Source: an uncultured Sutterella sp.
GTDB lineage: Bacteria; Pseudomonadota; Gammaproteobacteria; Burkholderiales; Burkholderiaceae_F
DNA: 25,909 nt
Reading direction: 5' to 3'
Assembly: GCA_905212345.1 (NCBI GenBank)
Contig: CAJMEC010000024.1
Location: 1-25,909, forward strand
Shown here one piece after another: positions 7,945 to 15,702 of this stretch. Both the position numbers and the translations under genes were made by a program. Below the pieces are notes generated by a model that had not been told where the DNA came from, did no database searches, and saw nothing but the letters and a program-made list of their open reading frames with translations. Every line of letters begins with the position of its first letter. Positions within the stretch are counted from its first letter, which is position 1.

Positions 7945-8943
7945 TTATTCGTTTTCCTCTTTGGCAAGTTTTGCCAGGTGTCTTCGCTCATCAGCCTTAG
8001 CGTACGCCTCTACAATGCGCGCGACAAGGGGATGACGCACAACGTCAGAGGCCGTAAAGTAGGTCATTGCAATCCCTCTGACGCCACTTAATACATTTTG
8101 AGCTTCGACAAGACCTGAGCGCGTTCCTCTCGGAAGATCAATCTGCGTGACGTCACCCGTAATCACCGCTTTAGAGCCAAATCCAATACGCGTTAAGAAC
8201 ATCTTCATTTGCTCTGGCGTCGTATTTTGCGCTTCATCCAAAATAACAAAAGCGTTATTGAGCGTGCGACCTCTCATGTAGGCCAAAGGCGCGATTTCAA
8301 TGGTTTGTCTTTCAAGCAGACGCTGAGTTTTATCAAAACCTAATAAGTCAAAAAGCGCATCGTAAAGCGGCCGCAGATAAGGATCGACTTTTTGAGAAAG
8401 ATCGCCCGGCAAAAAGCCCAAGCGTTCACCGGCCTCCACCGCGGGGCGCGTCAAGATGATGCGCTCCACACGGTCTCGTTCATAAGCGTCCACCGCTGCC
8501 GCCACGGCTAAGTACGTTTTACCGGTACCGGCAGGGCCAATCCCAAAAGCAATGTCATTGTCCAAAATGGCTTGGATGTAGTCATTTTGGCGAGGCGTTC
8601 TGCCTTGAAGCTCGCGGCGCTTGGTGTGCAACACGGGAGACGTGGGCGAGTCACCGTCTACTTTTTTGGCGTTTTCTCCGACAAAAAAGAGCTGCACATC
8701 ATCGGTTGTGAGTTCTTCGGATGAATTTTCCGCTCGATGCGCCAGCGTCTCTAAAGCATTTAGTGCTTCTCGAGCCTTTTCCTGCTCACCGGCAATTCGG
8801 AACTGATTATTGCGGCGTGAAATGGAGACATCCAAAATCATCTCAATTTGGCGAAGATTGGCGTCCATCGGTCCGACAAGACTTGCCAACGCCGTATTGC
8901 TCAAATCCAAATTCAGCGACAATACTTTTTCTTCAAGAGCCAT
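7945..8943 (-). CDS. phoH: PhoH-like ATPase (YbeZ)
   Basis: A 332-aa P-loop ATPase of the PhoH/YbeZ family, an RNA-linked NTPase functionally tied to YbeY. The N-terminal 80 residues carry the KH-like region seen in YbeZ proteins (QIEMILDVSISRRNNQFRI). GIGPAGTGKT (134-143) is Walker A and FVILDEAQN (232-240) Walker B, followed by KMFLTRIGFGSKAVITGD and QIDLP, both family-typical. ATG 8943 lies 9 nt after the miaB stop, and ybeY starts 1 nt after this gene ends, so the three genes form one transcript. Shine-Dalgarno is weak (AAGAAA). Length is normal for the family. Confidence 0.95.
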   Translation of the reverse strand: MALEEKVLSLNLDLSNTALASLVGPMDANLRQIEMILDVSISRRNNQFRIAGEQEKAREALNALETLAHRAENSSEELTTDDVQLFFVGENAKKVDGDSPTSPVLHTKRRELQGRTPRQNDYIQAILDNDIAFGIGPAGTGKTYLAVAAAVDAYERDRVERIILTRPAVEAGERLGFLPGDLSQKVDPYLRPLYDALFDLLGFDKTQRLLERQTIEIAPLAYMRGRTLNNAFVILDEAQNTTPEQMKMFLTRIGFGSKAVITGDVTQIDLPRGTRSGLVEAQNVLSGVRGIAMTYFTASDVVRHPLVARIVEAYAKADERRHLAKLAKEENE

Positions 8944-8952
8944 CTTGATTTC

Positions 8953-10281
8953 TTATACCTTTTCACCCAAAAGTGTGTGGGGATTGACTTCCGTAATCCT
9001 GACATTGACCATTGTATCGGTTAATGACTCATCGCCCACAAAATTCACAATACGGTTATTGTCCGTGCGGGCGGCCATCATGCCGCGACCACGCCGAGAC
9101 GGGCCGATCACTAAAACACGCTGCACGGTTCCCAACATGGCTTGGGCAATTTCAGTTGCCTTGGCATCATTTTTAGCCTGCAAAATCTGAAGGCGCTTGA
9201 GTTTAACCTCCTGCGGGGTGTCGTCCTTAAGATAAGCTGCAGGGGTACCGGGACGACGGCTATAAACAAAAGAAAAACTCGCATCAAAACCCACATCGTC
9301 CATGAGTTTTAAGGTCGCTTGGAAATCTTCTTCCGTCTCTCCGGGGAAGCCAACAATAATATCCGTCGCGATTGAGATATCAGGACGCACAGCTTTCAAA
9401 CGTTTAATGATGGACTTGTATTCCAAGACTGTGTAGCCGCGCTTCATAGCGGCAAGAATCTTGTCAGAGCCCGACTGCACGGGCAAGTGCACGTGATTGA
9501 CCAGTTTATCAATTTTGCCGTAGGCATCAATCAAGCGCTGCGTAAATTCTTTGGGGTGAGACGTGGTATAGCGAATGCGCTCAATGCCATCAATTTCAGC
9601 CACGTATTCCAAAAGCATCGCAAAGTCCGCGATATCTCCATCAGGTGTTAACCCCCGATAGGCATTAACGTTTTGTCCCAAAAGCGTCACTTCTTTGACG
9701 CCTTGCGCGGCAAGTTTAGCCACTTCAATTAAAACGTCTGCCATGGGGCGGGAAATTTCCTCACCCCGCGTATAAGGCACCACGCAGTAAGAACAATACT
9801 TGCTACAGCCTTCCATGATGGAGACAAATGCTGTTGCGCCTCGGGCTTGAGGTTCAGCCAGGTGGTCAAACTTTTCAATTTCAGGGAATCGAATATCCAC
9901 CTGCGGGCGATGCGTTTCTTCAACCTTTTGAACCATCGCGGGCAATCGATGCAAAGTCTGCGGTCCAAAGACAATATCCACGTAGGGCGCGCGAGACAAT
10001 ATCTTTTTGCCTTCTTGGCTTGCCACGCAGCCGCCCACCGCGATCAGCATGTCGTCTTTGTGGGCTTCTTTTTTAGCGTCGCGAATACGCCCCAATTCAG
10101 AGAATACTTTCTCCTGAGACTTTTCACGAATAGAGCAGGTATTTAAAACAACGAGGTCAGCCTCGTCAACTTTTTCTGTACGCTCATAACCATTGGCAAC
10201 CATTAGGTCAACAATCTTTTCAGAGTCGTACTCGTTCATTTGGCAGCCAAAGCTGCGAAGATAAATTTTTTTCGCGGTCAC
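8953..10281 (-). CDS. miaB: tRNA-2-methylthio-N6-dimethylallyladenosine synthase MiaB
   Basis: A 442-aa radical-SAM methylthiotransferase that converts i6A37 to ms2i6A37 in tRNAs reading UNN codons. The N-terminal MTTase domain has three cysteines for the auxiliary [4Fe-4S] cluster (RSFGCQMNEYDSE C13, NTCS C49, GGC C85). The radical-SAM motif is EGCSKYCSYC (C159, C163, C166). A C-terminal TRAM domain follows (about 375-440). The start is GTG at 10281; the next in-frame upstream ATG is cut off by a TAA. CGGAT lies at ribosome-binding distance. First gene of the miaB-phoH-ybeY operon. Upstream, TATACT (10359-10354, minus) overlaps a 15-nt palindrome ATAGCAATTTGCTAT (10357-10371), a possible promoter/operator. 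Confidence 0.96.
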   Translation of the reverse strand: MTAKKIYLRSFGCQMNEYDSEKIVDLMVANGYERTEKVDEADLVVLNTCSIREKSQEKVFSELGRIRDAKKEAHKDDMLIAVGGCVASQEGKKILSRAPYVDIVFGPQTLHRLPAMVQKVEETHRPQVDIRFPEIEKFDHLAEPQARGATAFVSIMEGCSKYCSYCVVPYTRGEEISRPMADVLIEVAKLAAQGVKEVTLLGQNVNAYRGLTPDGDIADFAMLLEYVAEIDGIERIRYTTSHPKEFTQRLIDAYGKIDKLVNHVHLPVQSGSDKILAAMKRGYTVLEYKSIIKRLKAVRPDISIATDIIVGFPGETEEDFQATLKLMDDVGFDASFSFVYSRRPGTPAAYLKDDTPQEVKLKRLQILQAKNDAKATEIAQAMLGTVQRVLVIGPSRRGRGMMAARTDNNRIVNFVGDESLTDTMVNVRITEVNPHTLLGEKV

Positions 10282-10405
10282 GGTTTACATCCGTTGCACA
10301 AAAGGTAATTTGTTCTTTTAAAACAAATTGTTGTTGATAAAAAATGGAGGTTAAGTATAGCAATTTGCTATCGTTTCGGTTTCATCCGCCCAGTAGACAC
10401 TAAAA

Positions 10406-10433
10406 GGCCCCGATGGAATAAACCATCAGGGCC
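10406..10433 (-). terminator. Terminator of the first porin gene
   Basis: On the minus strand GGCCCTGATGG, a 6-nt loop, CCATCGGGGCC (one G-T pair), then TTTTAG. It lies about 45 nt past the porin stop, between the porin and miaB. Confidence 0.8.
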
Positions 10434-10476
10434 AAACTTTTAACTAATTAAGTAAGTTAAGACTTACGCAATCAGA

Positions 10477-11733
10477 TTAGAAGTTGTGGACCAAGCCCAT
10501 CATGACTTCCGTCACATCGGTGTCGAGATCCTTAGCCTTCACGTTTGTTGCAACATACTTGCCAGCATTGGAAGTTTGATGCGTGTAGCTAGCTGCTGTG
10601 TAGACGTACGTACGCTTACTCAACGGATATTGATAGCCAATGCCAACGCCATAGACCTTATAGTCGGCCTTGTCGTATGCGACACCCTTTGCAGTGGTTT
10701 CCCCTTCCGTGTAATCAGATGCTTCATAGTCAGCATAGCCCAAGGACGTGTACAAATTACCACCAGCAATCGGAGTAATGGCACCCAAGATCACACCATA
10801 GCCGGTCATGCCGTAGCTGACATCACCATACTTTTCAACAAGCTGTTTATCATCATCATAGGTTAACGATGTGGCGAGTGAGCCACGAGCTTGTGCAACA
10901 TTGTCGAAGTATTGAGCGCCCAAGCTAACCTTGGTCACACCAAAGTCATAGGCACCAAAAGCTGTTACAGTATAACCATCGGAGTCATTCGCGACATCCT
11001 TGTTAACAGGATCCCCATCTTCACCGTAGAAACGATCAGCAAAGCCAGCGTAGTCTTGCATGCTGAAAGTCAAAGCACCCTTCAAGGCACCGTAGTCAGC
11101 ACCCAAACCAACAGCGTAGTAGCGGTCAGCCAAGTGAGTGCCTTCATCACCGTCAGCACCAGAATCCTTCTTCAAAGAAGCTTGAGCGACCAAAGTCAAA
11201 CCGGCAAACTTCGGGGACTTATAGGTGATCATGTTGTCATAACGGTCGCTCTTACCCTTGAAGAAGGGAGTCATCGAACCGGTGTATTCGCCCCAGCCCG
11301 TACCGAACACAGAGCTACCAGCGATCAAGTCATAAGAACCCAAACCGGAATCCAAACCGCCCATACGGCCGAAACCGACTTCACCGAATTCCGTTTGGAC
11401 ATAGACACGAGCTTCACGACCGAAGAGACGATCACCTTGACCCATCTTACCATCGTCAACAGAGAAACCGTTTTCTAATTGGAAGCCAACCGTCAAACCG
11501 TCAGCGATTTGTTCCGTTCCCTTCAAACCGAAACGGGAGCCGGAGTTTTGGCCTGACTTAAAGGTGAAATCATCAGAATTGGAAGAGCTGACATGAGCGC
11601 CTTCTTGAGATTCTTTGCTCATGTGCGTGTAGTTCAAACCACCGTCGATCTTACCGTAAAGGGTAACGTCGGCAGCCAAAGCAGTGCCGGCAAATGCGCC
11701 GAGCACGGCGACTGCAGCTAAAGTCTTTTTCAT
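10477..11733 (-). CDS. Outer-membrane porin, intact copy
   Basis: A 418-aa Gram-negative porin of the PorB/OmpC (Porin_4) type: a trimeric 16-stranded beta-barrel for passive uptake of small solutes. The signal peptide is MKKTLAAVAVLGAFAGTALA (1-20); the mature protein begins ADVTLYGKIDGGLNY, the first strand. Other family hallmarks are GSRFGLKGTEQIADGL, FGREARVYVQTEFGEVGFGR (eyelet-side strand region) and the C-terminal strand ending in Phe (GLVHNF) for BAM recognition. AAGGTAG precedes the ATG. It is closely similar to the frameshifted porin at 12078-13297, so this is a tandem duplication; the copies differ mostly in surface-loop stretches. It has its own terminator. A perfect 16-bp palindrome lies about 35 nt upstream of the ATG, probably in its leader. 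Confidence 0.95.
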   Translation of the reverse strand: MKKTLAAVAVLGAFAGTALAADVTLYGKIDGGLNYTHMSKESQEGAHVSSSNSDDFTFKSGQNSGSRFGLKGTEQIADGLTVGFQLENGFSVDDGKMGQGDRLFGREARVYVQTEFGEVGFGRMGGLDSGLGSYDLIAGSSVFGTGWGEYTGSMTPFFKGKSDRYDNMITYKSPKFAGLTLVAQASLKKDSGADGDEGTHLADRYYAVGLGADYGALKGALTFSMQDYAGFADRFYGEDGDPVNKDVANDSDGYTVTAFGAYDFGVTKVSLGAQYFDNVAQARGSLATSLTYDDDKQLVEKYGDVSYGMTGYGVILGAITPIAGGNLYTSLGYADYEASDYTEGETTAKGVAYDKADYKVYGVGIGYQYPLSKRTYVYTAASYTHQTSNAGKYVATNVKAKDLDTDVTEVMMGLVHNF

Positions 11734-11768
11734 AATTACTACCTTTTTATATGAAAAAACGAATTGTC

Positions 11769-11802
11769 TTTCCTCTAGAGGAAAACGCAGAATTCCTTCT
11801 GC
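11769..11802. promoter_or_regulatory. Two palindromes in the leader region of the first porin
   Basis: TTTCCTCTAGAGGAAA (11769-11784) is a perfect 16-bp palindrome. Three nucleotides further is GCAGAA-TTCC-TTCTGC (11787-11802), a 6-bp stem. Both lie 35-70 nt upstream of the porin ATG. They may fold in the mRNA leader or bind a regulator. Confidence 0.35.
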
Positions 11803-11971
11803 TTGAGTTGCATTTTTGCTCGCTTTAAAGAACTAAGTCAAAAATTACCGATCTTCACCGTTGAAGCCCGCTCTTGAATACAGGACTAGACAAATCATTT
11901 ATCTCATTGAATTTATTAAATATTTCAAAAAACTCTATACAAAATTAAATAGTTGTTTTTTTACAACAAAA

Positions 11972-12007
11972 AGCGGATCCAGATGCATTGCTGCTCATGA
12001 ATCCGCT
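11972..12007 (-). terminator. Terminator of the second (frameshifted) porin gene
   Basis: AGCGGAT / ATCCGCT stem with a long loop, followed on the minus strand by TTTTTGTTGT. It lies 70-105 nt past the ancestral porin stop at 12080-12078. The rest of 11803-12077 shows no gene. Confidence 0.55.
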
Positions 12008-12077
12008 CCTCAACTAACTCCAAATCAGACAGAAGGTAGTAGAAAACTGTCTAACCTAGATTAGAAGACTTCTCAGA

Positions 12078-13297
12078 TTAGAAGTTGTGGACGATACCGG
12101 CCATAACTTCAGTCGTATCGGTGTCAACATCCTTGTCGTCTACACCACCATCATTTTCTGTAGCACGATTCCAGCTAGCAGCCGTGTACACATACGTACG
12201 CTTGCTCAATGGATATTGATAGCCAATACCGATACCATAGTTTTGACCATCAAACTTCTTAGCACCTTCATCGTCTGTATCTAACTTAGAGGCTTCGTAG
12301 TCTGCATAGCCAATAGCCGTGTTAAGCTACCGCCAGCGATCGGGGTAATGGCGCCCAAAATAACACCATAACCAGTCACACCAACGCTAGTATCGCCATA
12401 TTTAGCCCCAAAGGTTTCATTTTTATCATTAAGAGCATACTCAAAAGTTGTAGAACCACGACTTTGAGCAACGTTATCAAAGTACTGAGCACCCAAACTG
12501 ACCTTTGTAACACCAAAGTCATAAGCACCGAAGGCGGTTACAGCATAGCCGTCCTTATCGTTCCAGTCATAGTCGTGAATTTCGTTACCAAAACCAGTCT
12601 TGTGATCAGCAGTCATACCACCGTAATCCTGCATACTGAAGGTCAAAGCGCCTGTTAGAGCACCATAATCAGCGCCTAAACCAATAGCATAGTAACGGTC
12701 TGCTAAGTGCAAACCTTCATCCCCGTCTGCATCAGCATTACTCTTCAAGGAAGCCTGAGCAACAACAGTCAAACCGGCAAACTCCGGAGACTTATAGGTG
12801 ATCATGTTGTCATAACGAGAGGTCAACCCCATGAAGTAGTTACCCATTTGAGCGGTAGCACCACCCCAACCCGTACCAAACGGATTGGAGTCAGCGATCA
12901 AATCATAGGAACCAACGCCGGAATCAAGACCGCCCATACGGCCGAAACCAAATTCACCAAAATTGGTTTGAACGTACAAACGAGCTTCACGACCGAAGAT
13001 ACGATCGTTATCTTCCTTGCCATACTTCAAAGAACCGTCATCAGATTCAAAGCCACTTTCCAATTGGAAGCCAACCGTTAAGCCGTCAGCAATTTGTTCC
13101 GTACCCTTCAAACCAAAACGGGAACCAGAATTTTGACCGGACTTCATAGAAAAGTCATCTGTGCTGGCGCTACCGTCCTTAGAGACGTGCGTATAGTTCA
13201 AACCAGCATCGATCTTACCGTAGAGAGTTACGTCGGCAGCCAAAGCAGTGCCAGCGAAAGCACCCAAGACAGCAATAGCAGCTAAAGTCTTTTTCAT
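12078..13297 (-). pseudogene. Second outer-membrane porin, disrupted by a one-base frameshift
   Basis: Starts at ATG 13297 (MKKTLAAIAVLGAFAGTALA) with AGAGGA upstream; the frame also runs 17 codons further upstream but that part is not porin. It matches the neighbouring porin through ILGAITPIAGGSL, then shifts at about 12321-12330 and stops at 12281 after a foreign tail (TRLLAMQTTKPLS). In the other frame the normal C-terminus continues: IGYADYEASKL, GIGIGYQYPLSKRTYVYTAAS and finally GIVHNF with TAA at 12080-12078. The span is 1220 nt; adding one base gives 406 codons plus stop, so a single deleted base explains it. Without the last strands and terminal Phe the barrel should not assemble. The rest is undamaged, so the event is recent, a phase-variation state or a sequencing error. 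Confidence 0.85.
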
Positions 13298-13382
13298 GAT
13301 AGATATTCCTCTTAAAAAGACATCTTTCTTGTATAAGAATGAAAGCAAATCTCACAAGACATTTGCTTTGCTGTCTGAAAAT

Positions 13383-13415
13383 TTCCTACCACCCTCCCCC
13401 CCCCCGATCTGTCAA
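13383..13415 (-). promoter_or_regulatory. Candidate porin promoter with poly-G spacer
   Basis: A perfect -35 TTGACA on the minus strand (13415-13410) is followed after GATC by ten G residues. The best -10-like hexamer is TAGGAA (13388-13383), giving a 21-bp spacer. That is 4 bp too long, so loss of G residues would improve it. The leader to ATG 13297 would be about 80 nt. Confidence 0.45.
13396..13405. repeat. C10/G10 homopolymer tract
   Basis: Ten consecutive C on the plus strand (G10 in the direction of porin transcription), preceded by CCCT. Such tracts vary in length by slipped-strand mispairing. It lies between the -35 box and the start of the second porin. Confidence 0.9.
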
Positions 13416-13498
13416 ATTTGCCAAACAATTACTTTAAACATGTGTATCTTTTTCACAACAAAATTTAGACTGAATGAGCAAAACAAATTTGACAGATC
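13406..13498. repeat. 15-bp inverted repeat in the divergent region before the second porin
   Basis: GATCTGTCAAATTTG (13406-13420) and its exact complement CAAATTTGACAGATC (13484-13498), 63 nt apart. Each arm carries a TTGACA pointing outward: one faces the porin, the other the plus-strand operon. The arms may be paired binding sites or mirrored -35 elements of divergent promoters. The remaining 13499-13675 stretch is A/T-rich and holds TTGATCAA at 13557-13564 but no gene. Confidence 0.6.
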
Positions 13499-13675
13499 TT
13501 TTTAATTCATTGATTTTTATGACTTATAACCTTTTAATAATTTCTCAAGTTATTTTTTGATCAACAAAGCGATCTTTCATCCTTTCGGTCATTAATTCAT
13601 GTTCTGTTCGTGTTGTTTTTGCTGTATTCTGCCTTTGCTTTACAATCACTCGATACGTATTTGGAAATAAGAACA

Positions 13676-14347
13676 ATGCCCTTAGTAATTGACGCCCCTG
13701 AAGCTTCTTTTCGACTCAACTACCTTTTTAACCGTGTCGAAATCAGCCACGACTTCAGACAAACGTGGTCTATCTTTTATGAAAATGAAACGCACCCTCT
13801 AGGAACTTTTCGCGGCTTGACCTTCCACCGGGAAGAACTCTTTCTAGTCACCGATACGGGCATTTACAGCACAAAACCCGATGCCCCCCAATTTGTTCAA
13901 ATCAGTCCCCAACGAAAAGGCGGGGAATTTGTTGATATTGAAAGCTTTGACAACATGCTTTACGCCTGCACAAACGACGCGATCTTTCAAGCCGCGTCCG
14001 GCGTTCGTTGGCGTCTGAAGTATGACGGGAGCGCTTGCGGACATTTCTTTTCACTGCTTAATTTTCAAGGAAAACTCTTTGCCGCCTGTGAAAAAGGCAT
14101 TTATGTCGCTAGCCAAGAAGGGAAATTCTGGCATCCCCGCTACCTCAGCAAAGACCTCGGCATGTTTGTAGCACTGGACGGTCGGGGCGATAAACTTTTT
14201 GCCCAAACGGAAAAAGGCTTTTTTGTAAGCGACGATGCCGCCCAGCACTGGCAGCCTCAAAACAATGTTCAAGGTCCCTGGACTGAGGCCATGGGCGGCT
14301 CCATGCTTTTTGAGCCCAGACTGAAAAGACGAGAAAAAGATTCCTAA
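13676..14347 (+). CDS. Hypothetical protein with beta-propeller/BNR-like repeats
   Basis: A 223-aa protein of unknown function. It shows about four related blocks: GIYSTKPDAPQF, AIFQAASGVRW, GIYVASQEGKFW and GFFVSDDAAQHW. The pattern 'GxFxSxDxxxxW' resembles Asp-box/BNR repeats of beta-propellers, each preceded by a phrase such as LFLVTD, MLYACTN, LFAACE or LFAQTE. ATG 13676 (MPLVIDAPEA) has GGAAA 8 nt upstream. The frame continues to a GTG at 13610, adding a hydrophobic stretch (MLFLLYSAFALQ) without a basic N-region, so a signal peptide is possible but unconvincing. It lies 24 nt before rph and is probably co-transcribed. Four blocks are fewer than a closed propeller usually needs, so it may be a partial propeller or may oligomerise. 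Confidence 0.7.
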   Translation: MPLVIDAPEASFRLNYLFNRVEISHDFRQTWSIFYENETHPLGTFRGLTFHREELFLVTDTGIYSTKPDAPQFVQISPQRKGGEFVDIESFDNMLYACTNDAIFQAASGVRWRLKYDGSACGHFFSLLNFQGKLFAACEKGIYVASQEGKFWHPRYLSKDLGMFVALDGRGDKLFAQTEKGFFVSDDAAQHWQPQNNVQGPWTEAMGGSMLFEPRLKRREKDS

Positions 14348-14371
14348 ATTTTCTTTGTGAGGATTTAAACC

Positions 14372-15094
14372 ATGTTTGAACGTCCCTCTCATCGTAAACC
14401 TGATGAAATGCGCCCTGTGCGCTTTACCACTCACTACACCAAACACGCGGAAGGTTCTGTTTTAGTGGAAGTGGGGGATACCAAAGTAATCTGCACGGCT
14501 TCCGTTATTGAAGGCACACCGAAATTTTTAAAAGATAAGCCTGAAGGATGGGTTACAGCTGAATACGGTCTTTTACCTCGCGCAACGCACACGCGCTGTG
14601 ACCGAGAAGCCGCCAAAGGAAAGCAATCAGGCAGAACGCAAGAAATTCAGCGCCTCATTGGCCGCGCATTGCGAGCCGTTGTGGACCGCACAAAGATGGC
14701 AGGCTTTACCATTCAATTAGACTGTGACGTGATTCAAGCCGATGGGGGCACGCGCTGCGCCTCTATTTCAGGGGCTTGGCTTGCACTCGCTTTAGCCGTT
14801 CAAACAATGCTTGCCAAAGGCCAGATTACTGAAAATCCTCTCAAAGGTCATGTGGCTGCAATCAGTGCCGGTATTTTTGAAGGCGTCCCGGTTATCGACC
14901 TTGACTACCCGGAAGACAGTAACAGCGAAACGGACATGAATTTTGTGATGACTTGTGACGGGCGCTTCGTTGAAATTCAAGGCACGGCCGAAGGCGAACC
15001 CTTCACCGAAAATGAAATGGCTCAAATGACCGCGTTAGCTAAATCCGCGATCGCTCAAATTATTGAACTGCAAAAAGCCGCTTTGACTGCTTAA
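14372..15094 (+). CDS. rph: Ribonuclease PH
   Basis: A 240-aa phosphorolytic 3'-5' exoribonuclease that trims tRNA 3' ends and takes part in rRNA decay, working as a hexameric ring. Family hallmarks are the N-terminal RPSHRKPDEMRPV, GDTKVICTASV, the TAEYGLLPRATHTR block, the SGRTQEIQRLIGRALR phosphate-site segment (86-101) with its conserved Arg, and DCDVIQADGGTRCASISGA (117-135) with catalytic acidic residues. Length is normal. GAGGATT precedes the ATG. rdgB follows 14 nt after the stop. Confidence 0.97.
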   Translation: MFERPSHRKPDEMRPVRFTTHYTKHAEGSVLVEVGDTKVICTASVIEGTPKFLKDKPEGWVTAEYGLLPRATHTRCDREAAKGKQSGRTQEIQRLIGRALRAVVDRTKMAGFTIQLDCDVIQADGGTRCASISGAWLALALAVQTMLAKGQITENPLKGHVAAISAGIFEGVPVIDLDYPEDSNSETDMNFVMTCDGRFVEIQGTAEGEPFTENEMAQMTALAKSAIAQIIELQKAALTA

Positions 15095-15108
15095 AAAAGG
15101 ACAAATCC

Positions 15109-15702
15109 ATGAAAATCGTTTTGGCCAGCAACAATAAGGGAAAACTTCGTGAATTTAACAGACTACTGTCGCCATTGAATATTGAAGTACATCCTCAAGG
15201 CAAATTCAATATTCCGGCGGCAGAAGAACCCTATGGAACGTTTCTTGAAAACTGTCTGGCCAAAGCGCGCCATGCCGCTAAGCTCACGGGACTTCCCGCG
15301 ATCGCGGACGATTCCGGCATTTGCGTGAACGCATTGGGCGGCGCCCCCGGCGTTCACTCTGCTCGTTTCGCGGGAGAACCGGGCAATGATCAGCGCAACA
15401 ACGCTTTGCTCGTTGAAAAACTGAAAGGAGTAGCCGATCGCGGTGCTCACTACACTTGTGTATTGGTTGCTGTGCGTAGCGCGGACGATCCGGAACCCAT
15501 CATTGCCGAGGGCCGTTGGTACGGCGAAGTTATCGATTCTCCTCGCGGAGATGGCGGCTTTGGCTATGATCCCTATTTCCTTTTGCCGCAAGTGGGAAAA
15601 ACCGCCGCCGAATTAACGGCGGACGAAAAAAACGCGGTGAGCCATCGAGGCATTGCGATGGTAAAACTCATCGATGAAATGAAAAAACGCTGGACTTTAT
15701 GA
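15109..15702 (+). CDS. rdgB: XTP/dITP pyrophosphatase (RdgB/HAM1)
   Basis: A 197-aa nucleotide-pool sanitation enzyme that hydrolyses dITP, XTP and ITP to the monophosphate and pyrophosphate, keeping deaminated purines out of DNA. The substrate loop LASNNKGK (5-12), the acidic Mg-binding ADDSGICV (D67, D68), GGAPGVHSARFAG (77-89), FGYDP (151-155) and SHRGIAM near the C-terminus are all present. AGGA lies 8 nt before the ATG. Its stop overlaps the hemW start (ATGA), implying translational coupling. Confidence 0.97.
   Translation: MKIVLASNNKGKLREFNRLLSPLNIEVHPQGKFNIPAAEEPYGTFLENCLAKARHAAKLTGLPAIADDSGICVNALGGAPGVHSARFAGEPGNDQRNNALLVEKLKGVADRGAHYTCVLVAVRSADDPEPIIAEGRWYGEVIDSPRGDGGFGYDPYFLLPQVGKTAAELTADEKNAVSHRGIAMVKLIDEMKKRWTL

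Noticed and set aside
10891..11478. 195-codon plus-strand frame inside the first porin
   Set aside because: Thr/Ile/Val-rich antisense shadow; a similar shadow appears in the second porin because the sense genes are related.
12058..12084. Direct repeat AGATTAGAAG (12058-12067 and 12075-12084) at the end of the second porin
   Set aside because: Short, single pair, partly the porin stop region; no sign of a mobile-element footprint.
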